Numbered from the stretch's first letter, positions 11,520-21,871 are shown. The stretch: 64,000 nucleotides of DNA from Chrysogorgia sp. JL179-B06 (GCA_035772405.1 JAYKKM010000080.1:1233501-1297500), one strand, 5' to 3'. Program-made: numbers and translations. Notes: generated by a model from the letters alone, not told the origin.

Positions 11520-12327
11520 ATGTTGTGTTATATAGTATATTAGTGTCAAAGTATGAATAATTCACCGGTTATTGGAGTGAACTTTGAAACCAAAACTAGA
11601 TAAATGGAACCCCGTAAATATTTAATAAAAAAAGACAACACTCAACAGTTAAATATTTATTACAACATTCTGAACTCAAAAGTGATAACATACACTAGAA
11701 CACTGAACTATAAAATGAACTTTGGAACTTCACGGTTGACGCGCATGCGCACTGCACCCATTCTATTGTGGACCGGTCAATAAATGTTCTGTTATGGACC
11801 GGTTGCCTCGTTGCCAGGGCAATGCAGTGAACACGACGTTTTGCGGACCGGCACGTGATACGCTTTTGTCCAATCTGAAAACAGAAAAATTGAACTTTGA
11901 CACTAACTATATAACAATTATTATTATTTATTTTGGGACAATTGTAATGCTGTAATGAATGACAGATATAAATATTAGCCATCACTTCTTTCAAATTCAA
12001 AAACTTCCCTAAATGAGGTTTGGTATAAAAATGCAGTAAACATAATTATTCTAAGTGCCTTAATTTAAACTATAAAGCGTGTTGAATGAAGTTCATTATT
12101 TCATAAGAAATAAATTATTAAAAAGTAATTAAATAGTGGTGCAATAATAGCTACATCACCATATCAGCTGCGATACCTTGCAATGAACAAAACACTTTGG
12201 CTTGCGTTTCGTGAAAATTCCTGGCTATGTTTTAATGAAATAAACCATGATTTCCCTTATTTTTATCAACTCGTTTTGGTATATGCTAAAATAATTATTC
12301 TCGTCAGTAAATAAGTAAATATCGACC
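11520..12327. other. Spacer between the Crypton-like copies
   Basis: This contains an inverted pair: TTATATAGTATATTAGTGTC at about 11530 and GACACTAACTATATAACAA at about 11900, suggesting a nested small element. I see no gene in it. Confidence 0.4.
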
Positions 12328-12539
12328 ATTATTATATGGCTTTCACATATCCTGAATTCTGATCAGTTAATAGGCGGTCCGTAAAATGCGTATCCGGCCC
12401 ACGGTCCGTCTTTTTCCGTATCCGGACCGCTGTCCCGGATGTTGTTCTCGCCGGCGGAAATTTCAAAGATTTTTTCATCGTAAAAACGCAATTATACTAC
12501 AAAATGTAACGTAACATTTCGTTTACTGAATCCCAGGGA

Positions 12540-13698
12540 AGCTATTCAGCGGAGCATTCTCCAAGTGAATTTTATTATCCTGACGAGGAAACCGATGAAA
12601 ATGCGACTTTTCGTCACGAAGATCACACAGCGACAAAAACACAAAACAGTCAAGAAGAAATAGAGTCAAAAGGAAAAAAACACTAAAAAAAAACAGGTCG
12701 GACTTAAACATCTTTCAAAAATACCTAGAGAGTATCAATCAAGGCGAAATTATAATACACGACATACCTTCTCCGGCTCTTGATCATCTCCTTTGTAAGT
12801 TTTTCATGTACGTCAGGAAGCTAGACGGAAGCGAATACGAGCCAAACACTCTAAGCAGCAACCAGAGAAGCATACAAAGATACTTAGACGAGAAAAATAT
12901 CCAATCCTCAAGGATAAGGAGTTTGAGAAGTCGAGCAAAGGTACTCGCAGCTCGGCGAAAGTCATTAGTAAATAACGGGAAGGGCAACAAGCCGCAAGCC
13001 ATGCACTCGAGCACTCACTGCCACCGAGGAATCCAAATTGTTTAACTCCGGTGAATTTGGCGACGAAAATCCAGAAATTCTGCAGAGAACCATTTGTTGG
13101 TTCCTTTCACTACATTTCGGTTTTAGAGCCCGAGACGAAAGCAGAAAACTTCGCTGGGGCGACGTAGAGCTCCAAACTGCAAATGAGGGCCAAGAAATGC
13201 TAGTTTTGGTAGGAGAAAGAGGCACGAAGACGAGAACCGGTCAAGAACAAGGTCACCAGCGAGCTTTCCAGCCAAAAGTTTATTCCACCAGCAATGAAAG
13301 ATGTCCAGTCAGATTTTTTAAAACATTCAGAAGCCACCGTCCAGTCGAGATGAATAAACCCGAGGCACCATTTTTCCTTGCTGTCAAGCACAAACGACGC
13401 CCGGACGACAATGATTGGTATATGAGAGCTCCACTTGGGAAAAATCAGATTGGGAAATTTCTTAGCACCGCCGCAAAAAATGCAGGACTTCAACAAGCAA
13501 CTGGAGCCAAAGTCACCAATCATTCAGTACGCAAAACAAGCATCTCAAGGTTATTGGATGCTGGTATTCCAGAAAATTTCCCAACATAGCGGCCACAAGA
13601 GTACCGAGAGTCTGCAATCGTATAAATCTGCTGGAGAAAAGCAACAAAGGCAAATAAATGTTTGTAGCGCTCAGTCGATCCTCAACTTCAGGCAGTAA
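12540..13698 (+). pseudogene. DUF3504/Crypton-type tyrosine recombinase, copy 2
   Basis: This is the inverted sister of the gene at 10075-11189. The main open frame at 13038-13589 (183 residues) holds the catalytic arginine (FGFRARDES), the ERGTKTRTG strand, CPVRFFKTFRSHRPVEM, WYMRAPLGKNQIGKF and the HxxR box NHSVRKT. It stops just before the last boxes. QHSGHKS and SLQSYKSAG continue in another frame at 13435-13698. So all four catalytic positions (R, HxxR, H, Y) exist in DNA but not in one frame. The start codon present in copy 1 is deleted here. This copy is better preserved in its catalytic half than copy 1. Confidence 0.72.
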
Positions 13699-14481
13699 TT
13701 ATCTACAGAAATATCAGCCCAACATCAGTCAAGTCACAACAAATCCATCTAATACTGCGAATAGCTCAGAAGACAACTCGAAGAATTGTTCTTTCTTTTC
13801 TGGTGTCGACAGCGTTGAAGGATGTAATTTTCAAATCTTCAACGGTCCGGTAAACTTTAACATGCATGAGAAACGTCGACGTATTATAATAGAAAGTGAT
13901 GATGAAGACAAAAACTGTTCAGTTTTCAAATTGATGAACTATTTCGGCATTATTGGATTAGTTATTTTATAAAATAGTGTTGAAATCGTAAGCAGATTTT
14001 TTTCTCAAAACGTTCAATTAATATTTTTTATCCAGCTGCACGAGTTCTTCGTTTCACTATTGCAAAACTATCCATGACATTGTTATGTAAAAGCTATAAA
14101 CTTGTTTTTTAAAAGATTGTAAATAAAGAAACTTAAAAAATGCCTTGTGAAATGTCCAATATGTTTAAAACTTCTTACCACAATTTTCTCATGACATTCG
14201 GTGCTGTACGTATATCCTTCAGGTCTTTTATATCCACAATCGTTTTACTTGGCCAATTTTATGAGCTAACACATATTCCGAAGGCATCTAAACTCGCTCG
14301 GCGGTGTTTAACAAAGGCTGCTTACCATCGACAAAGGCGAGACAAACTGACAAACAACCTTGTTTGTGCAGTCTGCAGTATAGCCAATGAAAATGATAAA
14401 GCCAATAAATGCACGCCAGAGAAAACCAGACATATTACCTGCCCCTGACAGAAAATTATTTTTGAGGCCATATAATAAACA

Positions 14482-14601
14482 GCTTATTGACCTCGCTTGT
14501 TCGGTCTGTACAGTGAAATATCGGACCTCGGTTTTTTTGCACGTACTAAAAAACCTCGGTCCGATATTTCACTGTACAGACCTCACGCTCGGTCAATAAG
14601 C
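14482..14601. repeat. Terminal hairpin of Crypton-like copy 2
   Basis: GCTTATTGACC at 14482 pairs with GGTCAATAAGC ending at 14601. GGTCTGTACAGTGAAATATC and its complement form the inner stem. Compared with the hairpin of copy 1 the loop is shorter and lacks the GAGCGAGCGCAGCGAG insert. Confidence 0.75.
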
Positions 14602-14696
14602 AGTTATTATTCATCGACACTGAGGTGAATAATTTTATACACTATTGTTTTATTATTATTAATATTATCTATTTTTGTTTATTTAAAAAAAATTGA

Positions 14697-15028
14697 GACC
14701 AAACCGGGACTACTTGCAGAAAATGTAACATCAAGGCCTTGGCATTTTAATGTATGTATTCCAGCATTTTCCTTCATCATAAATGCTTAGAATATACAGT
14801 TTGCTCTAGTGAAATGCCAAATATTACTTGTAATATGCACAAATCGTCTCTCGACATTACTACCATTATATACACAGAACTTGTAACTATAATTAGGCTA
14901 TCGGCAACGGCCTCTGAAGCTCAATGGTCAGACCACTGCAGTGGTATCAAAGGATCGCTGGTGCATTTCCAGCGGGAAGTCCTTAATGTTGCATTTTTTT
15001 GCAACTGATCCCGGTTTGGTTTTAAAAA
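14697..15028. mobile_element. Small TIR element containing a tRNA-like segment
   Basis: The left end GACCAAACCGGGACTACTTG (14697) and the right end (TTGCAACTGATCCCGGTTTG then GTTTTAAA) are inverted copies over roughly 40 bp, including AATGTAACATCAAGG. Between them lies a tRNA-like stretch at 14909-14982. No protein is encoded. Confidence 0.5.
14909..14982 (+). pseudogene. tRNA-like sequence (SINE head or tRNA pseudogene)
   Basis: GGCCTCTGAAGCTCAATGG resembles a tRNA 5' half with an A-box-like AGCTCAATGGTCAGA. The 3' half has a degenerate T-arm GCTGGTGCATTTCCAGC. The spacing fits a tRNA, but the anticodon stem is mismatched (CTGCA against CAAAG). The loop would read GGT at the anticodon. It is not a functional tRNA. 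Confidence 0.35.
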
Positions 15029-15059
15029 ATAATTAAAAATATTTTATTTTATATTTTAT

Positions 15060-15158
15060 TTAAAATTTTTAAAAATGTACATATTCCAACAATCGAGATT
15101 CTCCTTCACCATAAATCTTTAGAACATACAGTTTAATCGAGTGAAATGCCAAATATTA
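15060..15158. repeat. Dispersed repeat, also at 14755 and inverted at 46360
   Basis: CACCATAAATCTTTAGAACA, then GAGTGAAATGCCAAATATTAC, repeats a diverged version at about 14765-14835. The inverted form at about 46360-46445 reads ATTACGTTCTAAGGATTTAT and continues to ACATTTTTAAGACCAAACCG, similar to the ends of the 14697-15028 element. Confidence 0.5.
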
Positions 15159-15159
15159 C

Positions 15160-16930
15160 TATTATTATTACACTGGGTTCGTGGGTACAGTACAAGCAAT
15201 TCGTGGGAAATCGAGCTGTATACAAGATCAAAGAGCACGAAGCTGTGGTGTGGAGACACATATCGACCAAGGAGAATCCTTCAGACCTGGCAAGCTGAGA
15301 TGGATCAGTGGATGATCATCTATGGTGGAATAGACCCGCTGGACTCAAAGACTCCACAAATTGGCCACCGGACATTGTGATGACATCGACTCCAGAGTCA
15401 TGCGCCGAACGGGAAGCAACTAAGCAAATCTTCGCCCAGCGATGAATTAACAAGATGAGCTGGACGACCTTCTAGACAAGATAACCCTGTGGCGGACGCT
15501 TAGAGTGGGTATCGGAAGGTTCTTGTTCAATTCTAGAGTGCGGGCCAAAGAAAGAAAAACTTACGACAGAAGAAATTAATGCACAGAAAATCTGGTTGGA
15601 GAAGAGAGTACAACAAACCGATGAAGGTTCTGAAGGCTTCAGTGAAGACCAAATGCGACTGAATTTGCAGATGAATCGGAAAGGCTTACTGTAGTGCATG
15701 GTAACAATCCAAGGTCACTACCATGTATACCTACCAGATACTTCAACCTACACAAGAAAGTTTGTGCAGCACGCGCATCAGGTCACTCTCCACGTGGGAG
15801 CTGCACTAACCATGACTAAAATCCGACAAAAGCACTTGATACCACGCCTGCGACGACTCTGCATGCGAGTCATAAAAGAGTGCAGTGGATGCAAACGATT
15901 CCTAGTGGTAGCCTTCGCCAACCCTCTATACAGGTAGAGAGACAGCACCGATAGATCTACTCCATTCGAAGTCGTCGGCGTTGACCACGCAGGACCGCTC
16001 ATGATCTACCAAGCCACATCAAAAAAACAAGGAAAGGCTATATCTGTGCAGCCTAACGCGAGCACTTCATTTAGAATTACTGCCTACCCTAGAAACCCAA
16101 AATTTAACACGAAGCCTGAGAAAGTCCATCGCCAGAACAGGTCGTCCAATGAAAGTCTATTCGGATAACTGTCGAACGTTCGTGGGAGCATCAGAATGGA
16201 TTCGCTTGGTGATACATGACGAAAGGTGGAACGACTTCACGTAGCAATTTAACTTGAGTCGAGCGCCATTTTGAGAGGTTGGTCGATCACGTGAAAAGAT
16301 CTCTTCACAAAAGCATTGGGCGCGACTTGCTATTGTGGCAAGATCTGGAGGAAGTGCTCGTTGACGTCAAAGTGGCCCTCAACGGAAGACCTTTGAGCTA
16401 CGCAGAGAAAGACGTGCAAATGCCAATCCTAATCCAAAATTAACTACTCCATCACCAGGCTAACCTGTTGCCAGAGCTGAGGGTCCAATACGTGGAAGAT
16501 CCCGGCCTCAGAAAGAGAGCCAGACATCTATAAAGACGCAAGCAAGTTGTGTAGTCCCGTTGGACGAAGTAATATGTCCGTGCATAACAACAAGAAACAA
16601 CAACAAGAAACCCGTCATCGCCGCGGATCACGTGGTGATTATCCTAGGAGGCGAGAAAAAACAGAAACCAGTGGAAGCTTGGTATTGTCAGCGACCTTAT
16701 TGTGAGAAATGACAGAACTGTACGAGCGGAAACGTTACCGGCAGGAATGGGAGTTTTGGAGCGTGCAATTCAACACCTTTATCCGTTGGAGTTTTCTGTG
16801 ACAAGTCTATAGTCATCACTCAGCCAACACTCGATCCCGGCATAGCTGTATTCAGACCACAACGAGATACCGCAGCAGCAGGAAGACTACGTGTACGTGA
16901 GAGAGATCATCGTTGACGGACAATGAACTA
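15160..16930 (+). pseudogene. BEL/Pao retrotransposon pol relic (RNase H to integrase)
   Basis: Plus-strand pieces follow the BEL/Pao order. At about 15230-15370 there is VWRHISTKENPSDLAS with a tryptophan- and proline-rich follow-up. At 15698-15937 the integrase zinc domain appears (HAHQVTLHVGAAL, then VIKECSGCKRF, an H..C2 pattern). At about 15960-16010 there is PFEVVGVDHAGPL, containing the first catalytic aspartate. At about 16150-16200 there is YSDNCRTFVGASEWI, containing the second. Near 16310-16430 there is GRDLLLWQDLEEVL then NGRPLSY. Stops and frameshifts separate all blocks. Gag, protease and most of the reverse transcriptase are absent, so it is a 5'-truncated, dead copy that ends at the LTR beginning at 16937. 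Confidence 0.72.
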
Positions 16931-16936
16931 TAAAAC

Positions 16937-17255
16937 TGTTACGAATATTTGAACTTTACATGAGAAAGTAATCGTTAAGTTTTAAAATTTTGGTTATTGC
17001 AATTTATTAATAATGTAAACTTTATGTTTGGAAACCAGTCTCCGGAAATAATAACAGCATATAGCTCCAGTCGGAGTCATATGGAGGGAGTGGTCGGTAT
17101 GTATTGGTCGGTATCTAGTGGTGTAAATGCGTGGGAGTATATATGTACCTCGATTGTGGGAAGTAGTGAGACCTGAGCGACGATAAATAAATATTCAAAA
17201 GCCTAATTTGTGATCTGTTGCGGAGTACAGCGAACGGAGGCCAGCATCCGCAACA
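16937..17255 (+). repeat. Probable 3' LTR of the BEL/Pao relic
   Basis: It begins TGTTACGAATATTTGAAC and ends ATCCGCAACA, a TGTT...AACA boundary pair, and lies directly after the integrase relic. A TATA-like GGGAGTATATATGTACC and a polyadenylation-like AATAAATAAATATTC sit in the expected order. No 5' partner lies in the window. Confidence 0.6.
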
Positions 17256-17390
17256 AATAAATCGAGACTAGGCAAACTTCAAGTCCGTTAACAAATAAGC
17301 TGCGATTTATGTTGAACGGTAACTCATCATGCACCAATCCTTTGTTTTCCAAAAATTGCAAAGTGTACGAAAAATTGCAAAGTGTTTCTG
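17256..17390. other. Host flank left of the Polinton
   Basis: Short AT-rich stretch with an imperfect direct repeat (AAAAATTGCAAAGTGT twice at 17350-17390). It ends at the target-site duplication. Confidence 0.5.
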
Positions 17391-17396
17391 AATGAC
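17391..17396. repeat. 6-bp target-site duplication, left copy
   Basis: AATGAC here is repeated at 36524-36529, immediately outside the two AG...CT termini. Six base pairs is the duplication length known for Polintons. Confidence 0.9.
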
Positions 17397-18016
17397 AGTA
17401 GTATAGTAAGTAGGGCTGCGGGCCCAGTCAACGCCAACCACGATATAAACACCAAAACATCACCAAATTTGTGTCGAGCCACAACTCGGCAATGTTTTGG
17501 TACTCACGTTTTATAATCGACGTTGGCGAGCTCACAGCGTCAGTCTCTGTGCTATTATGGCAATCGTTAGTCAATCTAAACACCCCTCCCACGTTTTCTA
17601 CTAAGTTGATGCCAAATATTAAAAAAATCACGACTTTCGCTAAACTTTACGCTACTTTAGCCATTTTTTAAGTGCGTTTCAACATTTTCACAAATTTGTC
17701 GAATCGCATTTAAAAAATAGTCGTTTCAACATTTTCACAAATTTGCCAAATCACATTTAAAAAATAGAGAGTGTCGTTTCAACATTTTCACAAATTTGTC
17801 AAATCACATTTTCACAAATTTGTCAAATCACATTTAAAAAATAGAGAGTGTCGTTTCAACATTTTCACAAATTTGTCAAATCACATTTTTACAAATTTAT
17901 GTATCGTAAAAGTGTCTCACGCGTGATAAAATTGCCACCTGTTATGCAAATTAGATTATTACCACCTGTTAATAATTGATTAGTCCGTTTGTTCACTATT
18001 TTCAGCGTTTGTCGCC
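17397..18016. repeat. Left terminal inverted repeat of the Polinton
   Basis: This pairs with 35955-36523. The outer 280 bp are essentially identical. The inner part has repeats of a GTTTCAACATTTTCACAAAT-type unit (17680-17890) with AAATAGAGAGTGTC. It is about 50 bp longer than the right copy, mainly through an extra 31-bp stretch around 17935-17965 where an ACCACCTGTTA motif is duplicated. The innermost bases encode the C-terminus of the 163-aa protein. Open frames common to both repeats (17428-17631 and 36289-36492) have no recognisable homology. Confidence 0.9.
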
Positions 18017-18471
18017 TCTTTTCTAAAATGGTGATCGTACACATATTTCGACGTTGTGATCCCTCCCGACAACAAGCCCAAGAAAGGCACGTACGGCGTC
18101 ACAATCGCAACAATGCTTTCGACGTCTTTTTTTAATAACGGGTCTTTTTGCAGCTCGTCATTTAGTTCCTCAGGGTTCTCAATAGCGTTCAACCCATCCA
18201 GTAAGCTAGCGAATTTGCTGATTAGCAAATCGGTGAGAAAAGCGTTTGCGATTTCCATTCTCTTCAACTCATATTGGTGCCATATCTTATCAATAACTTT
18301 TGCGGACGCTTTTTTAATGTACGCTTCGGACTGACTTACCACACCGTCACCGGACAGTCTAATAAGTTCGGATCTCCTAACGTCAATGTTGTCTTCCACA
18401 GTTGGGGTGTCGTCAGTCTCCTCAACTAATTCCTCAATCGTAGGATTTTCCCCACTTTTGCGTTTCACCAT
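17980..18471 (-). CDS. Polinton 163-aa protein with one C-terminal membrane segment
   Basis: I do not recognise the family. The N-terminus is acidic and hydrophilic (residues 10-35). A predicted helical, charged stretch follows (about 36-112, including SEAYIKKASAKVIDKIWHQY). Residues 118-140 are hydrophobic and glycine-rich (VAIVTPYVPFLGLLSGGI), suggesting a membrane or amphipathic insertion segment. The tail is short and charged. Its ATG at 18471 lies 24 bp after the ATPase stop in the same leftward block, so it is probably co-expressed with the packaging and capsid genes as a virion or membrane component. Its last codons lie inside the terminal inverted repeat. Confidence 0.7.
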   Translation of the reverse strand: MVKRKSGENPTIEELVEETDDTPTVEDNIDVRRSELIRLSGDGVVSQSEAYIKKASAKVIDKIWHQYELKRMEIANAFLTDLLISKFASLLDGLNAIENPEELNDELQKDPLLKKDVESIVAIVTPYVPFLGLLSGGITTSKYVYDHHFRKEATNAENSEQTD

Positions 18472-18495
18472 CGCGTTATTACTTATACCTATATT

Positions 18496-19095
18496 TTATT
18501 GCGGAATAACAACTTCATGACTGTATGGATAGCGCAGTGAGATTTCTAGTCTAGCGTACTTATTATTTTTTAATGCGGTCACAATCGCCGACGATTTTTC
18601 TCTGCTAATGTTTCCAAGATAATCGTCAATAACAACCTTCATATCACTTCTGCTTGGACAGTAAAAGCAAACGAGCTTACTAATGTTTTCTCTATACGGT
18701 TTTGCGATCGACGTCAGTTGTTGTGTGATGACAATAACACTCAACATAAAATGTCGCGCACTAAAAGCTAAGTTGACCAATTGACTAGTCCTATTCTTGA
18801 CATCTTGAGAGCTCGCACAGTCGTCCAACACAATCAGAGTGTTAGTGCCTTTAAAAACATTTGTTACACACTTGAGAACAGCGTCGACATTGTCCTGTGT
18901 GCAGTCTATCGCTAACACGTCGGGGTCGCGTATGTATCTCCAATCTTGATATGCTTTGTTCCACTCAAAAGTAGGACAAATCAACACAATGTAGTCGAAT
19001 TTACTAAAGTACTCAGATTCCAATGTTTCCAGCAAATAATACGTCTTACCACAAGCTGTCATACCAACAATTAGCATATTAAACGGAGTCTCCAT
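18496..19095 (-). CDS. DNA-packaging ATPase (A32/FtsK-HerA type)
   Basis: At 199 residues it is the usual size for Polinton ATPases. Walker A is VGMTACGKT at residues 10-18, close to the N-terminus as in A32-like enzymes. Walker B is TLIVLDD at about 86-92. VIVITQQL (about residues 119-126) fits the sensor/glutamine motif of the HerA-FtsK superfamily. Such enzymes use ATP hydrolysis to pump viral DNA into a preformed capsid at a portal vertex. The gene starts 15 bp after the stop of the probable major capsid gene, the same morphogenesis pairing found in many Polintons and NCLDV. The reading frame is intact, with all nucleotide-binding residues present. Confidence 0.88.
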   Translation of the reverse strand: METPFNMLIVGMTACGKTYYLLETLESEYFSKFDYIVLICPTFEWNKAYQDWRYIRDPDVLAIDCTQDNVDAVLKCVTNVFKGTNTLIVLDDCASSQDVKNRTSQLVNLAFSARHFMLSVIVITQQLTSIAKPYRENISKLVCFYCPSRSDMKVVIDDYLGNISREKSSAIVTALKNNKYARLEISLRYPYSHEVVIPQ

Positions 19096-19110
19096 TAACT
19101 CACGTTTGAT

Positions 19111-20349
19111 TTAATACTGGATTGATTGCAACCCATTGTTCATAAAGTTGACCAACCCATCACTTATCACAAACACCCTGCACATGACATTCGCAGTCGT
19201 CACTTTTTTAGTGATTTCAAGAAGCACGCCAGATTGTGTGTTTACAATGTTCTTGCCAGTGGCGACATTGCGATTATCTTGAACGCTCCTCAAGTCAATG
19301 ACCAACGCGAAGCCATCTTTATAGAACTTCTGTATGGTCATGAACTGAGCGTGTTCTTCACCCAACCCAAACAGTCGTTTCGCTTCTGCATAAAACTTTG
19401 ACTTTGGGATGCCTTGTGAGTACACACTATTTGGCACACCTTCGATTGTGACTCTAACACTATCAATATTTGGGTAAAGAAACTCCTCGCTGTCTGTTCG
19501 CACCTTATTTGTGAATAGCAACACAATCGCCTTCATGCTTTTTCTTGGAAGATTAATGTTTTCATTCACAATGGTCGTGCCTTTGTCCCATTCGGTGGTT
19601 TTCATCAACGTAACGTGCTCATACGACAAACTACGACCACTTGCGTAACCCGACGCTATCTCATCAGCGAGCTCCTGGTTATCAATCGTCTCATACTCAA
19701 GCTCGAGGTTCTCCAGAGTGTACCCACCCACAACGCTACCGGATTGCGCCACCATGATGTCTGTGGCCTTCGGAAGTGTGATGACATACTGCAAGTTGTT
19801 GTTCATGCTAAAAGGGGCGTACAACCCGTGGTCGTTCATGATCTTGCCGAGCTTAATCCGCTGTTTCGTTCCAATCACACCGAACATCAACGCGTCACTA
19901 ACTTTAGCAACGTTCCCACTCGTCACACCACTGTCATCCTTAGAAACTAGCTTTCTCAAGTTCTCACCACCAACACCATAGTCAATCATTTGGTCTCGCG
20001 CAGTAACACTTTCCCAAAGGTCGCGATAGACACCAGTGTAATTTTCCCCATTGTTGTCATACACAGTTTCCCCAGCTAGTCTCACAACAAGTTTCTCAAC
20101 CAACAACTTGCTAACATTATTCAAGAACCAGCTTTTGGCGTTCGCGTTCTTAAAGTCGAACACTAGACCCAACGACCCAGGCACCAAACAGCTACTAACC
20201 TTGAGCTTTGGTATGTCAACGTAAAGTTCTTCACCAGGACTGACTTTATTAGGGTTCAACGTGATTACGTGTTGCGTTCTCACCCCTTTTATGACACCCA
20301 TGGTCGCTCGTCTAAAACCAGGGCTCAACTCTGCTGACGTGGCGTTCAT
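19111..20349 (-). CDS. Probable major capsid protein (double jelly-roll)
   Basis: This 412-residue protein is rich in beta-type sequence. Its size and position (next to the packaging ATPase) fit the Polinton major capsid protein. It starts MNATSAELSPGFRRATMGV and contains segments I associate with cnidarian Polinton capsids, such as ALMFGVIGTKQRIKLGK and APFSMNNNLQYVITLP. Known Polinton capsid proteins fold as two jelly-rolls and form pseudo-hexameric capsomers. Structural confirmation cannot be done by eye here. There is no signal peptide or membrane segment. The frame is intact with a TAA stop. An alternative, a different virion protein, is less likely because no other gene in the element has the size and beta-rich character needed. 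Confidence 0.75.
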   Translation of the reverse strand: MNATSAELSPGFRRATMGVIKGVRTQHVITLNPNKVSPGEELYVDIPKLKVSSCLVPGSLGLVFDFKNANAKSWFLNNVSKLLVEKLVVRLAGETVYDNNGENYTGVYRDLWESVTARDQMIDYGVGGENLRKLVSKDDSGVTSGNVAKVSDALMFGVIGTKQRIKLGKIMNDHGLYAPFSMNNNLQYVITLPKATDIMVAQSGSVVGGYTLENLELEYETIDNQELADEIASGYASGRSLSYEHVTLMKTTEWDKGTTIVNENINLPRKSMKAIVLLFTNKVRTDSEEFLYPNIDSVRVTIEGVPNSVYSQGIPKSKFYAEAKRLFGLGEEHAQFMTIQKFYKDGFALVIDLRSVQDNRNVATGKNIVNTQSGVLLEITKKVTTANVMCRVFVISDGLVNFMNNGLQSIQY

Positions 20350-20372
20350 ATACCTTTACATATGTTTTATCG

Positions 20373-21812
20373 CTACCGTTTTAGCTTGTAATAATCATAA
20401 GCAAACCACGCGAGTACCACTGCGAGTACCCAGAGATTTTGGGCCAACCAAGCAAGACCCTTCGCACCCAACGTCAACATATTGTAAACTAAATTAGCCA
20501 ACCCAACAGCCCATGGACCCATCTTCGTGATTGCGTTCTTAACAGCCTGTGCGAATGACCTCGTTGCCATAGCGCCTTTCATAACAGCGGATCTCCCAGC
20601 GATAATAATAGTTGTTATAATTCCAGCCACTGAAATCGCTACAGCGCTCAACCCGACTAGATTTTCTTTAGCCCATTCCTTAAATTTCTGAAACCTGTCA
20701 ATGTCGATTTCCTGCTGCTCTCTAACCTCTTCTATTTGTCGCTGCTTAATAGTTCTGTCTCTGGCTTGCTTGAGTCCTGACTCTCTTTCAACCAAACCAA
20801 CGTGCTCTCGCTCTTCGTCGGGCGTGAGACCAGTTTGGTTAGTTTTTTTATCAAGCTTTGCCAATCTCCCACTCGTCTCATCTATCGTCTCTTGAAAGTG
20901 GTCTACCTGCGCTTGCAACGCACCATCGTCACCTGTTCTTGACTCAGGCACCACACTATCGCTTGGATTAACCACACCACTCAGATCACGGTTCTCGTCT
21001 GGTGATAACCCAGGTATGTCGTCGTGATCCACTCTTGTCTCAATCACTGGGGGGTCGTCTGAGGCCACTTCTGTTGTGACAACTGTTGTTTCTGCATTCT
21101 CAGGGATTTGACTAACTAACTTTTTGAACTGCTCGATCGCGTTTTTACTACTCGCGTCTTTACTGTAGATCAAACCTTTTTTCCAAGGTTTTAGAATTAG
21201 TTTGGGTTTTCCATATTTACCGTCTTTGTTTACCGGTTTGAAAAGAATAGCCCCCGAGTCCGTAACCTGTGACCTGTTGACTATTTTCCTTGACGCGTCG
21301 TCTTGACCGAGTGCCTTTTTGCTTAATTTGCGTATTTTCTTGTTTATTAGCTTGATTCTTTTTACGTTGTTTTCTGTTAGCTTTTTGTTGGATGCTTTTA
21401 GCTCGCCCAGCCTTCTCTCAATTTCTTTCTCCTCTTCAAAAGCTATACTAAAACTCTCGTCATTGACATCACCGTATGACTCCTGCTTGACAAACTCCAC
21501 TGCAGGGACTTCTGTGTTGGTTCCCCTTATCGTCACCGTCTTACCATCATCAGTATCAATAAATGACGTCTCTTTTTGCCCACCTCGCCTCGCGTCTAGC
21601 TCACTCAATATCTTTTTCGCATAGTCTTGATAGTCGTTGTAATTAACACGAACGTCTTCCGGCATGTTGTCTTCAGTGTGCTTACTGTACATGCCTCCAA
21701 TAACGTCTTCAACATCGGCGAGCGTCTTTTCTAATTGCTCATTACTCATGTCTTCGTACTTATTGAGGGTTTCCATCTCAATCTCGTCAAAAACTTCCCC
21801 ACCTTCAGCCAT
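20373..21812 (-). CDS. Polinton 479-aa coiled-coil/membrane protein (paralog A)
   Basis: Not assignable to a named family. The N-terminal two thirds are hydrophilic and charged, with a probable coiled coil at about residues 125-170 (EIERRLGELKASNKKL, then KRIKLINKKIRKLSKK). A second helical charged region ends in QQEIDIDRFQKF. The last 103 residues hold three hydrophobic segments (about 385-406, 431-446 and 455-474). From about residue 265 onward it is clearly homologous to the neighbouring 318-aa protein, so the pair arose by tandem duplication. Position between capsid and integrase genes suggests a virion or assembly-membrane protein. Sequence just upstream of its ATG retains a fossil of the integrase 3' end (see findings). 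Confidence 0.75.
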   Translation of the reverse strand: MAEGGEVFDEIEMETLNKYEDMSNEQLEKTLADVEDVIGGMYSKHTEDNMPEDVRVNYNDYQDYAKKILSELDARRGGQKETSFIDTDDGKTVTIRGTNTEVPAVEFVKQESYGDVNDESFSIAFEEEKEIERRLGELKASNKKLTENNVKRIKLINKKIRKLSKKALGQDDASRKIVNRSQVTDSGAILFKPVNKDGKYGKPKLILKPWKKGLIYSKDASSKNAIEQFKKLVSQIPENAETTVVTTEVASDDPPVIETRVDHDDIPGLSPDENRDLSGVVNPSDSVVPESRTGDDGALQAQVDHFQETIDETSGRLAKLDKKTNQTGLTPDEEREHVGLVERESGLKQARDRTIKQRQIEEVREQQEIDIDRFQKFKEWAKENLVGLSAVAISVAGIITTIIIAGRSAVMKGAMATRSFAQAVKNAITKMGPWAVGLANLVYNMLTLGAKGLAWLAQNLWVLAVVLAWFAYDYYKLKR

Positions 21813-21871
21813 ATTACATTAGCTCACATTTTGAATATCGCTCTCTGACTCCTACGAATCACGTTTTCTTT

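Larger units (their letters stand above)
9085..14611. mobile_element. Head-to-head pair of Crypton-like elements (5.5-kb inverted repeat)
   Basis: Bases 9085-11415 and 12328-14611 are inverted copies of one 2.3-kb element, differing at scattered positions and by small indels. A 0.9-kb spacer separates them. Each copy carries one tyrosine-recombinase gene, transcribed from the spacer outward, and ends outward in a long hairpin. The inner ends both contain ATTATATGGCTTTCACATAT. No target duplication is evident, as expected for tyrosine-recombinase transposons. Whether this is one composite insertion or an inverted duplication after insertion cannot be told from the sequence. Confidence 0.7.

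Noticed and set aside
17428..17671. Identical open frames of about 66 residues in both Polinton terminal repeats
   Set aside because: They overlap each other on opposite strands, are present only because the terminal repeats are identical, and show no recognisable domain. I do not call them genes.
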